This document shows, in pieces, positions 48,498-60,351 of a stretch of 64,000 bases of DNA. Under the pieces are notes generated by a model. That model had not been told where the DNA came from and ran no database searches. It saw nothing but the letters and a program-made list of their open reading frames with translations. The position numbers and the translations under genes are program-made. The DNA is from Pogona vitticeps. Its lineage: Eukaryota; Chordata; Lepidosauria; Squamata; Agamidae. The stretch lies in the NCBI RefSeq assembly GCF_051106095.1, contig NC_135785.1:219467045-219531044 (forward strand). The letters run 5' to 3'. Within the stretch, counting starts at the first letter, position 1. Each line of letters begins with the position of its first letter.

Positions 48498-49335
48498 GTG
48501 AGCATGTTTCACCACAACTTGCTCTTTCTTTCTTGAGTTTATGTAATCAGAATGCACAGGTGATGGCTTTCCACAGTGACGTTGAGATTGAAAGGAAAGG
48601 CCCCCAATTTTCCCCACTTAGTGAACAAATAATATGTAGCTAAAACCTCTCTCATTACTGCCTCCACTGTAATTACAGTAGATCCTGTTGTACCATCTGC
48701 ACAGTTTCCCTCAAGGATGAATTTTCTATTGCCAAGACATCACATTTTCCAGCTCTCAAATGACTGTAGTCCAAGAGCTGGAAAGCACCTTGTCTTGTTC
48801 CAGTGTCAAGGCCCTTGGATGTTCCTCCCTTGGAAGAGGCCAATACACAACACAATTTGGTCCTTCACTCGAGTCAAGGTTGTGGAGATATTGCCAGAGA
48901 AGCCTGCAATTGACCTTCCTGGGGGGCACTCAAGCACTCTACTTATAATTGAACCACTGGCATTTAGACGTCAGCTCACAGTTGTGTTCCTCTGCCTCTT
49001 CTATATTTGACACAGCAGAAGACACTCAATCTCTCCTTTAATCTCCTTCAAGAAAGCTGGCCTTTCCAAAGATACAGGAAACTCCAGGGAGAGCAGCATT
49101 CTATATCCTCTCAAAGCCCGTTCTGGAAATGGGTTAGGGTACACTGCCACTTTTCTGCCCTTTGAAAAATGAGCCACTAATTTCTGTGCTGCAAACAATT
49201 GTAACTAAACATTTAGAGGAAACACCCATAAATTCCCTGTCACTTTATAGCCATTGAAGCGGATGCGGTTGAAACTGAAATGTATGAATTATGCAGAGAA
49301 GATATGTCAGTGGTAACCAGAGTCTCCACACCATT
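48496..49335. other. no gene seen
   Basis: Mixed DNA. The frames near 48717-49010 do not resemble known proteins. Confidence 0.35.
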
Positions 49336-49346
49336 AATGACTGATC

Positions 49347-49746
49347 TCCTGTATGGAGAATTCGTGCAGGGAAAGTGCCCCAGAGGGAGACCACAACTGT
49401 GATACAAGGATATCTGCAAGCAGGATGTGAAGCTCTTTGGAATGGACTTCAACAGATTGGAAACCTTGACATCTGAGCATTCAGCCTCAGGTACAGCGGA
49501 AACGTGGTACAGCATGCCTCTCCCATTTTGAAGAGATATTTGTCCAGCAGGCAGAGGCAAAGAGGCAGTCCCGAAACCAGCAAAATCAGGGAGCTGGACA
49601 GGGGACAGATTGTATCTGTCTTCAGTGTGGAAGGGATTGTCACTCTCAAATTGGCCTTCTCAGCCACACTAGACACTGTTCCAAGTCCTCTATTCAGAGC
49701 ATGTTACCATAGTCTCTCGAGACTGAAGGATGCCTCATCATCAATC
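49347..49746 (+). mobile_element. APE-type LINE with Cys/His motif, 3' end only (copy 4 of 4)
   Basis: The 3'-terminal 400 bp of the family at 38.6-41.2 kb: 'ctgtatggagaattcgtgca', a long stretch nearly identical to 40835-41215 including the Cys/His region, ending 'tctctcgagactgaaggatg'. An 11-bp perfect target duplication AATGACTGATC flanks it (49336-49346, 49747-49757), so the truncation dates from insertion. The duplication also fixes the element's 3' end. Confidence 0.92.
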
Positions 49747-49849
49747 AATGACTGATCAATACAAGTTGTAGGATAATAACCATAATTTATGTAACATTTT
49801 GAAATGTCCATGGGGCTTTCATGTGCATTTGATCATTGCAATCAGCACA

Positions 49850-50030
49850 ACAGTCATGTTAGGTAGCCCACTATTCTTTTCCCAGTTTTTGCAGAAGGGA
49901 GGACAGAAAGAAAGGGAAGCTGAACATCAGCTTGCGCAAGGCCATCTAGTTAAATTTATGACAGAGGTGGGATCTGAACCCAGAGCTTTTTAATTTATAC
50001 CTCAGTTGTTTATCCACTGTGCAGCCAAAA
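49850..50030 (-). mobile_element. MIR/CORE-SINE-like element
   Basis: Minus-strand order: 'gtggataaacaactgagg', a B-box-like segment (reverse complement of 'gggatctgaacccagagc'), and 'ggccttgcgcaagctg', which corresponds to the 'gaccttgggcaagt' core of MIR. An ancient amniote SINE. Confidence 0.55.
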
Positions 50031-50771
50031 AGGAGGCAAGCCCTTAGGGCTATATAGTGGACAGAAGATGGAAGATTACACTTTTATATTAAGACAACAA
50101 CAACTTCCTGCAAGAAAACAAATCCTCATTTGCCAAAGAAAGATCAAGTGATCCTGCTCTTCTCATGAAATTTTAAGAAGTATCAAAGCATACTAAGCCT
50201 TGAGAAGTTACCCTTTGGGGAACATGTTGCTTCACCTGGCTGGTGTCCAAACTCAGAACGAAATGTTAATCAAAATCAGCTCAACTATGACATTTTGCTT
50301 ATTATTAAAGTGCAAATTATTGTTGATGATTGTTCATGCTGTTAAAAATTTGCATTCCAACCTCATAATATTTTAAACCTGTTTTTGAGCAGCAGCATTG
50401 ATTCTAGAGGCTCCTGCAATAAATATTAAGAGGGACATCTTATTTTTATTTGTGACATTCGTGTTTTTCTTGACTAATCTACTGTATGTTTCAGATAAAT
50501 ACTGAGCAACATGTTTGTATTAAGAGTGAAATCCTTACAGGGATTCTTCTCATCTAGCAAATGTTTACATTTGGTTATGCCCTGGTCACCTTATCTTAAT
50601 ACAGTTCAAATTTTTGTACTACTTCCAAGAAGACACCCACTATTCAAACTATATTGACCCAAAAATCCTAGGCACCTAAAACCTACATATTTCTCTGACA
50701 AATCTATATAAATAGCCCGGCCATCCTTATCACTGGGGAAAGTCAGGCCCTGATAAACAGTTCTTGCCATG

Positions 50772-50916
50772 GTTGTTGTGGGTTCTTTAAGGCTCTTTGG
50801 CCATGTTCTGAAGGTTGTTCTTCCTAACGTTTCACCAGTCTCTGTGGCCGGCATTTTCAGAGGACAGGAGTCAGAACTCTGTACATCAGACCCCGGCCAT
50901 GAAAGCCTTCGAGAAT
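50772..50916 (+). mobile_element. 145-bp interspersed element with target duplication
   Basis: The unit GTTGTTGTGGGTTCTTTAAG ... CCTTCGAGAAT is flanked by ACAGTTCTTGCCATG (50757-50771) and ACAGCTCTTGCCATG (50917-50931), a 15-bp direct repeat with one mismatch. A second copy without clear ends lies at 3605-3705. There is no pol III promoter, so it may be a truncated tail of a larger element, possibly Penelope-like. Confidence 0.65.
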
Positions 50917-50976
50917 ACAGCTCTTGCCATGTCATGCTTAAAGAACTGAAGATATTATACCTATTACTGCTTAAAG

Positions 50977-51909
50977 TTAGGGTGAAGAGATATACTTTTT
51001 GCCCATCCTCACCAGGCCAGCTTTCACTTCTTTATTCCTTAGGCTATAGATAATTGGATTTAACATGGGCGTGACAATGCAATACAGTGAGGAAATCAAT
51101 GTATCGATATCCAGAGAGTACCCAGAACTAGGCCTGTTATAATTAAAGTTGGCCATGCTGTAGAACACAACAACCACAATCAAATGTGAGGTACAGGTGG
51201 AGAAAGCTTTAGTTCTGCCTCTGGAGGAGTTGATCTTCAGGATGGTGCTGATGATGCGGATATAAGAGACCAGAATGAACAGGCAAGGGCTGAGTCCTAT
51301 CAGAGCACTGGCAAGATGAAGCACAGCTTCATTGATGGAGGTGTCTGAGCAGGAGAGCTTCAGGAGCAGGGGGATATCACAGAAGAAATGGCTAAGCTCA
51401 TTAGACTTGCAGATGATTAAGGAGTATGTGAGGAGGGTGTGCACTAGTGAGTTTGTCAAGCCACACAACCAAGAAAATACAGCCATCTTCATGCAAGCCC
51501 TTTGGTTCATGATGCTAGAATAATGTAAAGGGCTGCAAATAGCCACATATCGGTCATAAGCCATGATAGCCAGTAATACACATTCTGTTCCAGCACACGT
51601 TATCAGGAAGAACAGCTGGGTGATGCATCCCCCATAGGAGATTGTTTTCTTTGGCCGGAAGAAATTTGCCAGCATAACAGGGACTGTAGTGGAGGTATAA
51701 CAGATGTCTACAAATGACAGGTTGCACAAAAAATAGTACATGGGTGTATGAAGGGTAAAATCAGTTTGGACCAAGATTAGTATCAGGGTATTGCCCACTA
51801 GAGTAATTGCATAAATGGCTAGGAATACCAAAAAGAATAGAACATGAAGGTCAGGGTGGTTTGAAAAACCAAGGAAAATCAATTCATTGATGAAGGTTTG
51901 GTTTTCCAT
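50977..51909 (-). CDS. olfactory receptor, class II family, intact
   Basis: A single-exon coding region of 310 residues encoding a seven-transmembrane odorant receptor, expected in the cilia of olfactory neurons and coupling to G-olf. The start was chosen at MENQTF, giving the usual 305-320 length; an upstream in-frame ATG would add 16 residues lying across a splice acceptor. Motifs in order: N-glycosylation site NQT (3-5), GN in TM1 (39-40), PMYYFLCNLSFVDIC (56-70), Cys95 and Cys177 for the conserved disulfide plus Cys167 and Cys187, MAYDRYVAIC (116-125), SY in TM5 (215-216), KAFSTCTSH (234-242), PMLNPIIYSLRNKEVK (281-296). No stop or frameshift, so it looks functional. PMYYFL replaces the more common PMYFFL. 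The subfamily and symbol cannot be set by eye. It is the only receptor gene in the window, although such genes usually cluster. Confidence 0.96.
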   Translation of the reverse strand: MENQTFINELIFLGFSNHPDLHVLFFLVFLAIYAITLVGNTLILILVQTDFTLHTPMYYFLCNLSFVDICYTSTTVPVMLANFFRPKKTISYGGCITQLFFLITCAGTECVLLAIMAYDRYVAICSPLHYSSIMNQRACMKMAVFSWLCGLTNSLVHTLLTYSLIICKSNELSHFFCDIPLLLKLSCSDTSINEAVLHLASALIGLSPCLFILVSYIRIISTILKINSSRGRTKAFSTCTSHLIVVVVFYSMANFNYNRPSSGYSLDIDTLISSLYCIVTPMLNPIIYSLRNKEVKAGLVRMGKKYISSP

Positions 51910-51924
51910 TTGTTCAGGGATGTA

Positions 51925-51950
51925 TCTGAAAAGAAAAAGAAAGGAAGGAA
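51925..51950 (-). other. splice acceptor for the olfactory receptor coding exon
   Basis: On the minus strand a pyrimidine-rich tract (CTTTCTTTTTCTTTTCAG) ends at 51926, leaving 16 bases of 5' UTR before the ATG. Olfactory receptor genes usually have one or more non-coding 5' exons spliced to a single coding exon. The upstream exon would lie at higher coordinates and is not identified. Confidence 0.7.
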
Positions 51951-52084
51951 GGAGCAATCACCCAAAGAGAGATAATCAATGTGTACAAAACCAACAGGGG
52001 TACACAACTGAAGGTCAACAGTAACCCCCAAAATGCAAACTGGTCCTTAGTATCTTCAAATTGAATCAATACAATTTTCCCCCA

Positions 52085-52275
52085 TGTCACTCTGAACATA
52101 CTGATTTTGTAAACTCACCGGGGGCAGATCTTGTTTGTACTTGGATGGGAGACCATCATGGAATACCAGGATGGAATCTCCAGGTAGGACTAGAAAAGGA
52201 TCCTACCTGAAACTATGGACTGGACTAGATGGACTGATAACAATCTGATTCAGTATGAGACAGCTTCCTTTTCCC
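52085..52275 (+). mobile_element. 5S rRNA-derived SINE
   Basis: The 5' part tracks 5S rRNA: 'gtcactctgaacatactgat', then TACTTGGATGGGAGACC at 52138-52154, which is identical to the 5S internal promoter segment, then 'gaataccagg'. The 3' part is unrelated to 5S ('ctaggac'-type body, CTGGACTAGATGGACTGATA, and the tail GATTCAGTATGAGACAGCTT). A 5S head with an added body and tail defines a 5S-derived SINE rather than a 5S pseudogene. It lies 5' of the olfactory receptor coding exon. Confidence 0.85.
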
Positions 52276-52639
52276 TAAGGGCAGAAAACAGGTTCGTGTT
52301 GGAGAGCCTGACTGATTTGTGTTTGAAGGTATCTGATGCACCCGTTCTGGAGTTCCGTCACAAAATGAAGCACACTCATTTGGCTCTGGGTGCTGTGTGG
52401 CCAGCTGAAGAGGCCAACGAGAAATTCCAATAAGGAAAAGCTTTCTCACAAAATTTCCCAAAAGGCAGGGATAGAAATAGTGTAGAGCAACTTGGGTTTT
52501 GGCTCAGGGAAGCAAAATGGAAAACACAGAAATCAAGTGCTTAATTTACCAGTGAGTGGTAGGAAAATAAATGGCAGTTCGTCCTGGACCTATTCAGTAT
52601 TACCTTTTTTTAAAAGCATGAACTTCCATTTTGTTTTAG

Positions 52640-52770
52640 AGCTGCAGTTCCCAGCATTGGGTCCTCAGATGTTTTTGGACAACAATCTGAGAAATCCTGG
52701 CCATTGCAGCTACTAGTGGTGAAGGCTTTGGAGAGTTTTAATCCAAGAACCCAAGGCTGAGAATCACTGT
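52640..52770. repeat. degraded palindromic interspersed repeat
   Basis: 'gctgcagttcccagcattgg', 'cagatgtttttggacaac' and 'ggctgagaatcactg' match the common squamate/amniote repeat type with 'ggactacaactcccatc' arms. Related pieces lie at 42530-42620 and 54950-55075. Confidence 0.45.
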
Positions 52771-54949
52771 TTTAGGGCGACACCATCTTTTCTTCCTCCT
52801 TCCTCATGGGGGGTGGGGAGTTGCACCCACGCTTCACAGTATGAGTGGGACACAGAGCTGCTTCCCTGGGAGCCAAATCTGCTAGTTCTAGCTGTGCCAA
52901 AAAGGAACAGGGCATAGAGTGTGAATAAGGCACAGGAAACAGTTGTTCTGTTTCTTCCCAGTTGTTAGTGCCTTTGTTTTCCTCATTAACACTAACTGCA
53001 GCTATGCCTTCGTTCATTTGTTCAATGAGGATTTGCCATTCTGTAGCATCTCACAAACTTTAATTTTAAAAAGTGGCCATGGGAAGCATTTAAATCATTC
53101 TTGTTGCACTAGTTTTCATGCAATAAACAATTTATGGCTAATTTTCTCTTCTGAAGCAAGACAAAATAAAATAAACTAAAATAACAAATACCAACTTTTC
53201 CTGTCACCTGTACAGAAAGATAACTTAGTTTCTTTCCACATCTTTGAGTAAGATTAATTTTTTTAAAAAATCTTGCTTCATAAATAATTTTCAAGTACCA
53301 CAGACACTAAATTCTTGTCTCACCTTGTTTGTCCTTACACTGCACTTAAGGTGATCTAATTTTACAGGATTTTTTTCCTCCCTTCTGTTCTACTGGGTGC
53401 ATATTTCCCTCATAAAAATGTAATTTCTACTAAATCAAGATAAGCTTTTAGTAGCTGAAATTTATTGCTGTTCTTTAGATACAACATCCAGTTGGACATC
53501 TTCATGAGAAATTATTTTGTTTATTCCAAATAAAACATTCCTACGGCTTCTTACAGCTTATGTGTAGATTAACCCTACATTTTCTCACAGAGGAGTAAAT
53601 CAGATCTACAAGATTCACCATGTCCCAAATCCTATACTAGAGCTGTGAATGTTGAATGTGCCTTCTCCATTAAGATACACACATAGGCTTCTTTTATGCC
53701 AATTGAACTGGAATGGAATTAGAAAACTATATAGCAGTGTGAGATAGAAGTCAGTTGTTTAAAGTTGATTCTTGGTTACAAAAGTTTTTTTCATGACATT
53801 GGCATAATTTAGATGTGAAAAGTTGTGTTATAATTGCTACTATATTAAGCAATTGATGGTCAGAAACTCTTTCCAATAAGCTGTAGCTCACTCAGAGATC
53901 TAACCATAGGTGTGAATTTGCCCCTTGAATGGATCATCCTGCTTGATCTTGTGCTTTGAATCAAGGCACTGTCATTGAATTTTCTGAATGATCTTCCAGG
54001 GGAGCTTTAAAGCCCAGTGCCTCTAATCAAGAGATTCAGGGTCATTTCTCTGTATTTTAATGGTCGGACAAGGCAATAGAGATGAGCACATCATTAGAAC
54101 CCGAGAGCATGTTAGTGTTCCATAAAAACAATTCCCTGGCAGCTTTATTCCTGAGCCATCATATTTGTAAGTGGAGCCCATGTTTACTTCCCAGTGACCA
54201 GTTGGAAAACTAAGCAAGGTAATTAGATACAGAAAATGAGAAAATCTTGTGCCAGTGCCAAACCAATCCCCCCCCCCCAGTACTTATCAGGAAATTCTCA
54301 CTTCCAAGAACGTGTGAGTTTGACCTGGTTTCAGTGAATACTGTAGCACTATCAGCGAAGATGCCTTTGGGAAACTTCTGAGAATAGATAGTTGACAGCC
54401 AATAGTATTCGGTGGGTGTATTTCAGTAGGAGCTGGAATAGGCAAAGGAAACACAGATGGAGGGCAGAGAAGATGGAGCTTCCTCTTCCCCCTCCTCAAG
54501 AAGCATGCTAGCTGAGGCTAAGATGAGAACAAAACAAAACAGCACACTACACTCGGTGCAGAGAGATCTATGCTGGAAGTAAATCAGGCTGCTGGTGGTT
54601 GTATTTTAAATATATACATCTGCACAACTTCCCTCTGCTCTATAGCTTCAGTCCCAATTCTGTCTCTACCCCAACACCAAAGCACCCACAGTTGCTTTCA
54701 GAAAAAGGTATTGGAATAAAGATGTTGTAAAATTCAATTTGGTCCTCAGTGTGAGCCCATTTGCCTGCCCATCCTTTCCATGAAACACACTACATTGTAC
54801 TTTTCTGAGTGGGCTCATTCATTATTTGCTGAACTGCCCCTTGCCCTTGTGAAAGGGAGGAAAGAATGGCAGACAATGAATGGAGCTAATGTTATGGCCA
54901 GATGGATCTTTAATTTCGGTCCAGTCTTCTAGCTTTAGCTGACCCGGGT

Positions 54950-55075
54950 TCCTCCAGATGTGTTTCATGGATGACAACTTCCATCATGTCTAGCCAGCAC
55001 AGTCAATGATCATTTGGTCTGGGAATTATGAGATTTGTAATCTAATGCATCTGGAAGGCATCAGACAGGGTAAGA
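54950..55075. repeat. degraded palindromic interspersed repeat
   Basis: 'ggatgacaacttccatcatg' and the facing 'gggaattatgagatttgtaa', followed by 'gcatctggaaggcatcag', form imperfect inverted arms of the same repeat type as at 52640. Confidence 0.5.
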
Positions 55076-56724
55076 CTTTTTTTTTTTGCTTGCTTGCTTT
55101 GAGAAGCTTCTAAAAAAGCAAGCATCTGACAAATCTGGACAGTGACTGACTAGCAATGCACTGGTTTATTCACCTCCCATTAAATGCAAACTCAATGCAA
55201 GATCATTTCACTCTGTTCTTGTAAACCGAGCGGCTGCTTTTCATATCAAAACAGGCATGTCTGAATGCTAGAGCACCTCTCGCTTCTATTTTGTTAGTAA
55301 TCCCATGCTGACAGATCAAAAGGACTTCAACAGATTGGACTAAATAAGGGTTGAAGAAACAGGTTGCCTGTGATCAGAGCAGGATTCCTTATCCCACAAT
55401 GGCAAGATGAGGTGCCTCCCCCTGCTCAGATCAGGGGCCACCACTGTGGAAGACTACGCTCCATACACCTGGTGCTTTCCACTTCTGCATGGTCAGATGA
55501 TCAAAAAAAATGCTACCAGCTTTAGAAAGGGTACTACCAGTTTCTGGCATTTTTGTACAATTTGCTTTATTTTTTAATCATATCAGCAAAGCATAAGCAG
55601 AGGCAAACAGCACACAGTAAACTCCATTTGGTAGCAGATCATCAGAGACCAACTTAAGATTGCATCTTAGCTTCCAGTACTGTACTTAGATTGTTATATG
55701 GATCAGGACCTGGGAAGGATGACCCCGTATGATGCAGCCATAAATTTTCCTGGACGGTTTTTGGCTAGCCACTTTCTCTTAGCCTAGCCAACCTCCCTAT
55801 GTGTACCCATGGAGGTGGAGAGAACCTATATGCTGCTCTCAGCTCCAGAAAGGAAGAAAGGGAGGAAAGAATGGCAGACAGGGAGTGGAACAAATTAATT
55901 TGAGCTAAAAACTCTCAGATCTCAAGCAGTTGTTATTTCTCTCCTGCACGCCCTGCAGAGCACTAACCTTCTCTACCAGTGAAGAGAAATTGAATGTTCA
56001 GGAAACTTTGGCTGTCAATTGAGTAATAATATGCTTTCTTTGATAAAAAGCCTGACTTCACTCAGGTAAGACCTTAAACAAACCATAGTAATAGACTCAT
56101 TCACTACAATTAGATGGACAGACTCACCACTATATTTCACATATGCTTTCAAGTAAAGTACGAAAAGTGTCTATTGGTCCACACATTCATTCACATTATT
56201 TGATCTGTAAGTCACAGATGAGTAACAATGTTCACTGTAACCTACTGTGTTTGAAATAATGTCAAATGACATGAATGTTCTGCCTGTTGCGTTGGTGATG
56301 GATGTATCACATACGCAAGTGATTACAATCTTGCGTTTATTGTATGATAAGCCAATGTGTGAACTCACACTCAGCATAATGCAAATACTTACCCTCTTTT
56401 ACAAATGGATTAAACACAATTTCGGAGTTATATGTTTCATTTCTGACAGCCTGCCTCTAGGAAGAATGAATCTTAAGGTTCCAGAACTCTACACACAAGA
56501 TGCTGTAATTTATCCATTTCAGAATTCAAAGTACTTTTAAGAAAAGATATGGTACCCACCTGCAGTTGGTCTATTTCCAATTAACAACAGCATTGCTTCC
56601 TCTCAGACTCCTATAGATCAATTTAGGGAGGAATATTTAACAATCTATCAAAGGCCTGTGGGACATATTGTATTCAAAGGAGCATCTCGGGAACACATGC
56701 AAAGAAAAGGCAATTAAAGTTGCA

Positions 56725-56800
56725 ATCCTACACACACTTACCTGGTTAGTAAGTTTCACTGAACTCAGTGGGGCTTACTTCTGAATAAATATATATAGAA
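56725..56800. repeat. short interspersed repeat
   Basis: 'gttgcaatcctacacacact' and 'ctcagtggggcttacttctg' recall a very common reptile repeat. A second piece lies near 38530-38575 in the opposite sense. Confidence 0.5.
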
Positions 56801-59526
56801 TTAAACAGTAAGAATGATGTCTTGTTTTTAAGAAAGAGAAAAACAGCAAACATTATATGAAAATAGTTTATCCAGCATCCAGAGAATATAATTGATGTTG
56901 CCTTTGCTGCATTCAAAATGAAACCTTGACCACATTTAAAATCAGCTGTTTCACTTGAAAGACACTTACAGTGAGATTTATTCAGTTACAATGAATAATG
57001 ATGAAGCTGCTGCTCAGGATACCAAATGGATTTTATTTTGAAATCTGGGTTAGGAGGATATATTCTAAGTAACAGTACTCTCCTGCAATTATACTTCAAC
57101 CTAGGATACACTGAAAGTTTGCATCTTATTCTTCTGAAGCACTTCTTAAATCTTCCAGTCACACATCTAATATTAAAACATCAAAAATACAAGTGTGGGT
57201 GTGTGGGTTTTGGTTTATTCTTCTCAATAAAGAAAATGTGACTAAGAGCTGTTCTCCTTACCACTGTTTGTGTTTCAGTTTGACAGTGGAATTTACAGTT
57301 TTAAGAAGTACTGTATAAAGAAGTGATGCATTAAACTCATTTCTGACAAAAACTACATCAACCAAAATATATACTGCCTTCTAATATAGCGCTCTTCCTC
57401 TTTCCACACTGCAAGAATAATATTCCAAAATGCTGCTGGTCAGATTAAAAAAAGTAATCTTAATCTGATTCCTGTCTTAATTGGAATTTGCTACTTCAGA
57501 ACCATGTAACACACATTTTCATAAAATAACAATGGCCAGAATCTTGCTGGAATTTATCTGTCACAGAGTGACAGCTGTGGAAATAGTTATTTTGCAAGGT
57601 GCCAGTCACACACCGGTCATGTGGTCAAGTATGTACCTGGCATATGACTGGTCATTTTGCCATACATCTGTTTCTGTGACTAAAGCTCTGCATGCAACAT
57701 ATGCCAACAGTATTCTAGCCAGTTTACTTATTACAGCAGTATCCATCTCCTTTTTAAAAGAGCTCAAGATGATGTTGCAGCCTCAAACAACCCAGCGACA
57801 GGGTGGCAACAGAGAGTTACAAGACATGGTTCCTAACATTCACCAATCATTGCTTCCAATGTAAGAAATAGCCAGAACAAGCTTCTATGTTTTGTGGGAA
57901 AGGTATATTTACTGAAAGTACGTCCCCTACATTCCATCTGCACTAGTGAATATGGCAGTATAGTGTGGGGTTTGTAAAGCAAGTTCACATGTCTAGCCAT
58001 TCCCATGCTAATTATTTCAGCTTATTTTTTAAAAGACTAAATTTAGATTGCAAACAGAGCAGGACCAGAACTGTGTTGCATTATACTGAAAAGGGTCCCT
58101 TAGCTAGCTATGACCTCCTTTAAAGCAATCCTTCCATGCACATATGATCTGGTCCCCATTGCACCAGCCCAGTTCCAAAAACCGAGCAGCCCTGCCACTG
58201 AACCAAAAAGGTCTGAATCGGACATGCAGCAGGGTCAGGCTGCTTTGTGACTCCATACACCTTGTGTAGTTACTAGAAAACAGCTTGAACCTGACGGTGC
58301 CATAAGTGGTCCAAAATCTGACCTATATTGGCCTTCAATCACACTCTAAGCCAACTAGGCTATTTAAGCACTGTTGTATAACTTAATTTTAAGTCTTTAG
58401 TAATATTAACAAGCACTTCTTTCCAGATTTACAAGACAAAGATACACAGATCACAATGAACAGCAACATGTGTATGAGCCAACAGTGTAGTGCTCTTGCC
58501 TTGATGTTTTATAAATGTAATTGAGAAGCTTCAAACTACGAGCTCCTGCTTTTGTTTTGCCTTACCAGCACTGTCTTCTCTAGCCACTGCTTCTCATGGC
58601 TTTCCTTTACACTGTGTGCTGTCCCCACCCACACTTTGGCTTCCATTCAGCCCCATGCTCCCCACCAAAACTTCCCCTCTTACTTAAGAAGCAGAGATTT
58701 GAATGTTAGTTTAAAACCTTGATCCATTTCGATAGTTATTAATGAGACAGAAGCATCAATGCATTTACATTAACTTAGATAGGCAAATTCTTAGTTTGTT
58801 GCACTGAATGTTCCATTAACTGTTACCGTAAATTAGTACTTCTCATTCACCCTGATTAGCAGATATATATTTTTCTTGACTTTTATTATATGCTACATCT
58901 TTAGAGGACAGTTGGAAATTAGAACACTTTTAACAAAGTGGACAGGAGAGTGTTCGATGGGTGCTAAAGAGATTGCTATAATTTAGAAGCAAATCTTTCA
59001 GGATGGGTGTGATTTAAAGATTCCAGCAATATTTCAATTGCTGTTCTACAATTTTGACAGTACTACTATTTTATAGTTTTATTTCTTTTATTAATAGCTC
59101 AGTATAATTCCTATTATACTGATTGGTTTAGCTTCCATTATTTTTACATGTTTCTCAGTTGCTGGCCTGCTGTAATTTTTAATAAAAGTTCCAGATTTAC
59201 TTTATTTTTCTTTTGAGCTGCTCCGTTTTTGTAATGATTTGCTTGCATATACTCACTGGAGTTAAAATGGATGAACCAACAACCAAAATAATTTGAGATG
59301 GGAATGAAAGGACAACAAAAGCCACCCTATACCTGCTCTGGGAGCCTTTTAACCTCTCCCACACTCAGAGTTTTAACCACTGGGGAGATCTGGAATGACT
59401 TTTTAAGGGGAGGTTTAATGGCTGTGTGTCGGCCATTTTTTCTTCTTCCACCTTTTTTGCAGGTGTCTCATGTTGTCTTGCTTCCTCCACACCTTCTTGA
59501 GTCTTGTCATCTATTGTCTGACATCC

Positions 59527-59550
59527 AGTTAAATGGGGGTTACCCCCTTG
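59527..59550. repeat. 24-bp direct repeat, left copy
   Basis: AGTTAAATGGGGGTTACCCC followed by CTTG, identical to 60352-60375. The core GGGGGTTACCCCC is itself nearly palindromic. Confidence 0.97.
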
Positions 59551-60262
59551 TCTAGGTTTGTCATCGCTTTCCTCCCAAGAAGCAGGCATCTTTTAATTTC
59601 TTGGCTGTTTCCCCATCCGCAGTGATCACGGAGTCCAAGAAAGTAAAATCTGTCACTGCCTCCATATCTTCCCCTTCTATTTGCCAGGAGGTGATGGGAC
59701 CAGTGGCCATGATCTTAGTTTTTTTTGATGTTGAGCTTCAGACTGTTTTTTGCCCTCTCCTCTTTCACCCTCATTATGAGGTTCTTTAATTCCTCCTCAC
59801 TTTCTGCCATCAGAGTGGTATCATCTGCATATTGGAAGTTGTTGATATTTCTTCCAGCAATCTTAATTCCAGCTTGGAATTCATCCAATCCCGCCTTTTA
59901 CATGATATATTCTGCATATAAGTTAAATAAGCAGGGAGACAATATACAGCCTTGTCATACTCCTTGCCCAATTTTGAACCAATCAGTTGTTCCATATCCA
60001 GTTCTAACTGTTGCTTCCTGTCCCACATATACGTTTCTCAGGAGATAGATAAGGTGGTCAGGCACTCCTATTTCTTTAAGGACTTACCATAGTTTGCTGT
60101 CATCCACACAGTCCAAAGCAGAAGTACGGTAGCTGTTTTTCTGAAACTCTCTGGCTTTCTCCATAATCCAGCACATGTTAGCAATTTGGTCTCTAGTTCC
60201 TCTGCCCTTTCAAAATCTAGCTTCTACTTCTCAGAGTTCTCGGTCCACATACTGCTGAAGCC
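59551..60262 (-). mobile_element. BovB LINE fragment, truncated at both ends
   Basis: Minus-strand sequence covers the RT part of BovB from 'aggcttcagcagtatgtgga' through the region equivalent to NNLRYADD (in interrupted frames) to 'GRKAMTNL' at 59555. It stops there, about 600 bp short of the normal 3' end, so it lacks the tail that a standard LINE insertion has. Between its upstream end (60262) and the right direct repeat lie about 90 bp of unrelated sequence with an A run at 60333-60340. Frames are broken. Confidence 0.88.
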
Positions 60263-60351
60263 TTTAGTGCCATACCTCAACTAAACAGATCCCTTACCAA
60301 CTTCTTGTTTCCTCAGGATTGCTGCTTTTACAGAAAAAAAATCACTTTATG

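Larger units (their letters stand above)
52280..59526. other. long gene-free stretch
   Basis: About 7 kb with no exon I can support. It contains two copies of a palindromic repeat (52640-52770 and about 54950-55075), a C run near 54271, a T run near 55077, and a short repeat at 56725-56800. The parts at about 53990-54220 and 55130-55330 are complex, repeat-free sequence. The 127-codon frame at 57481-57864 resembles nothing known. Confidence 0.4.

Noticed and set aside
52138-52154. A 5S rRNA gene
   Set aside because: Only part of 5S is present and it joins an unrelated body and SINE tail. The 5S 5' region is too diverged for a functional gene.
57481-57864. 127-codon open frame as a gene
   Set aside because: No resemblance to a family and no supporting signals. 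A frame of this length is expected by chance in 64 kb.
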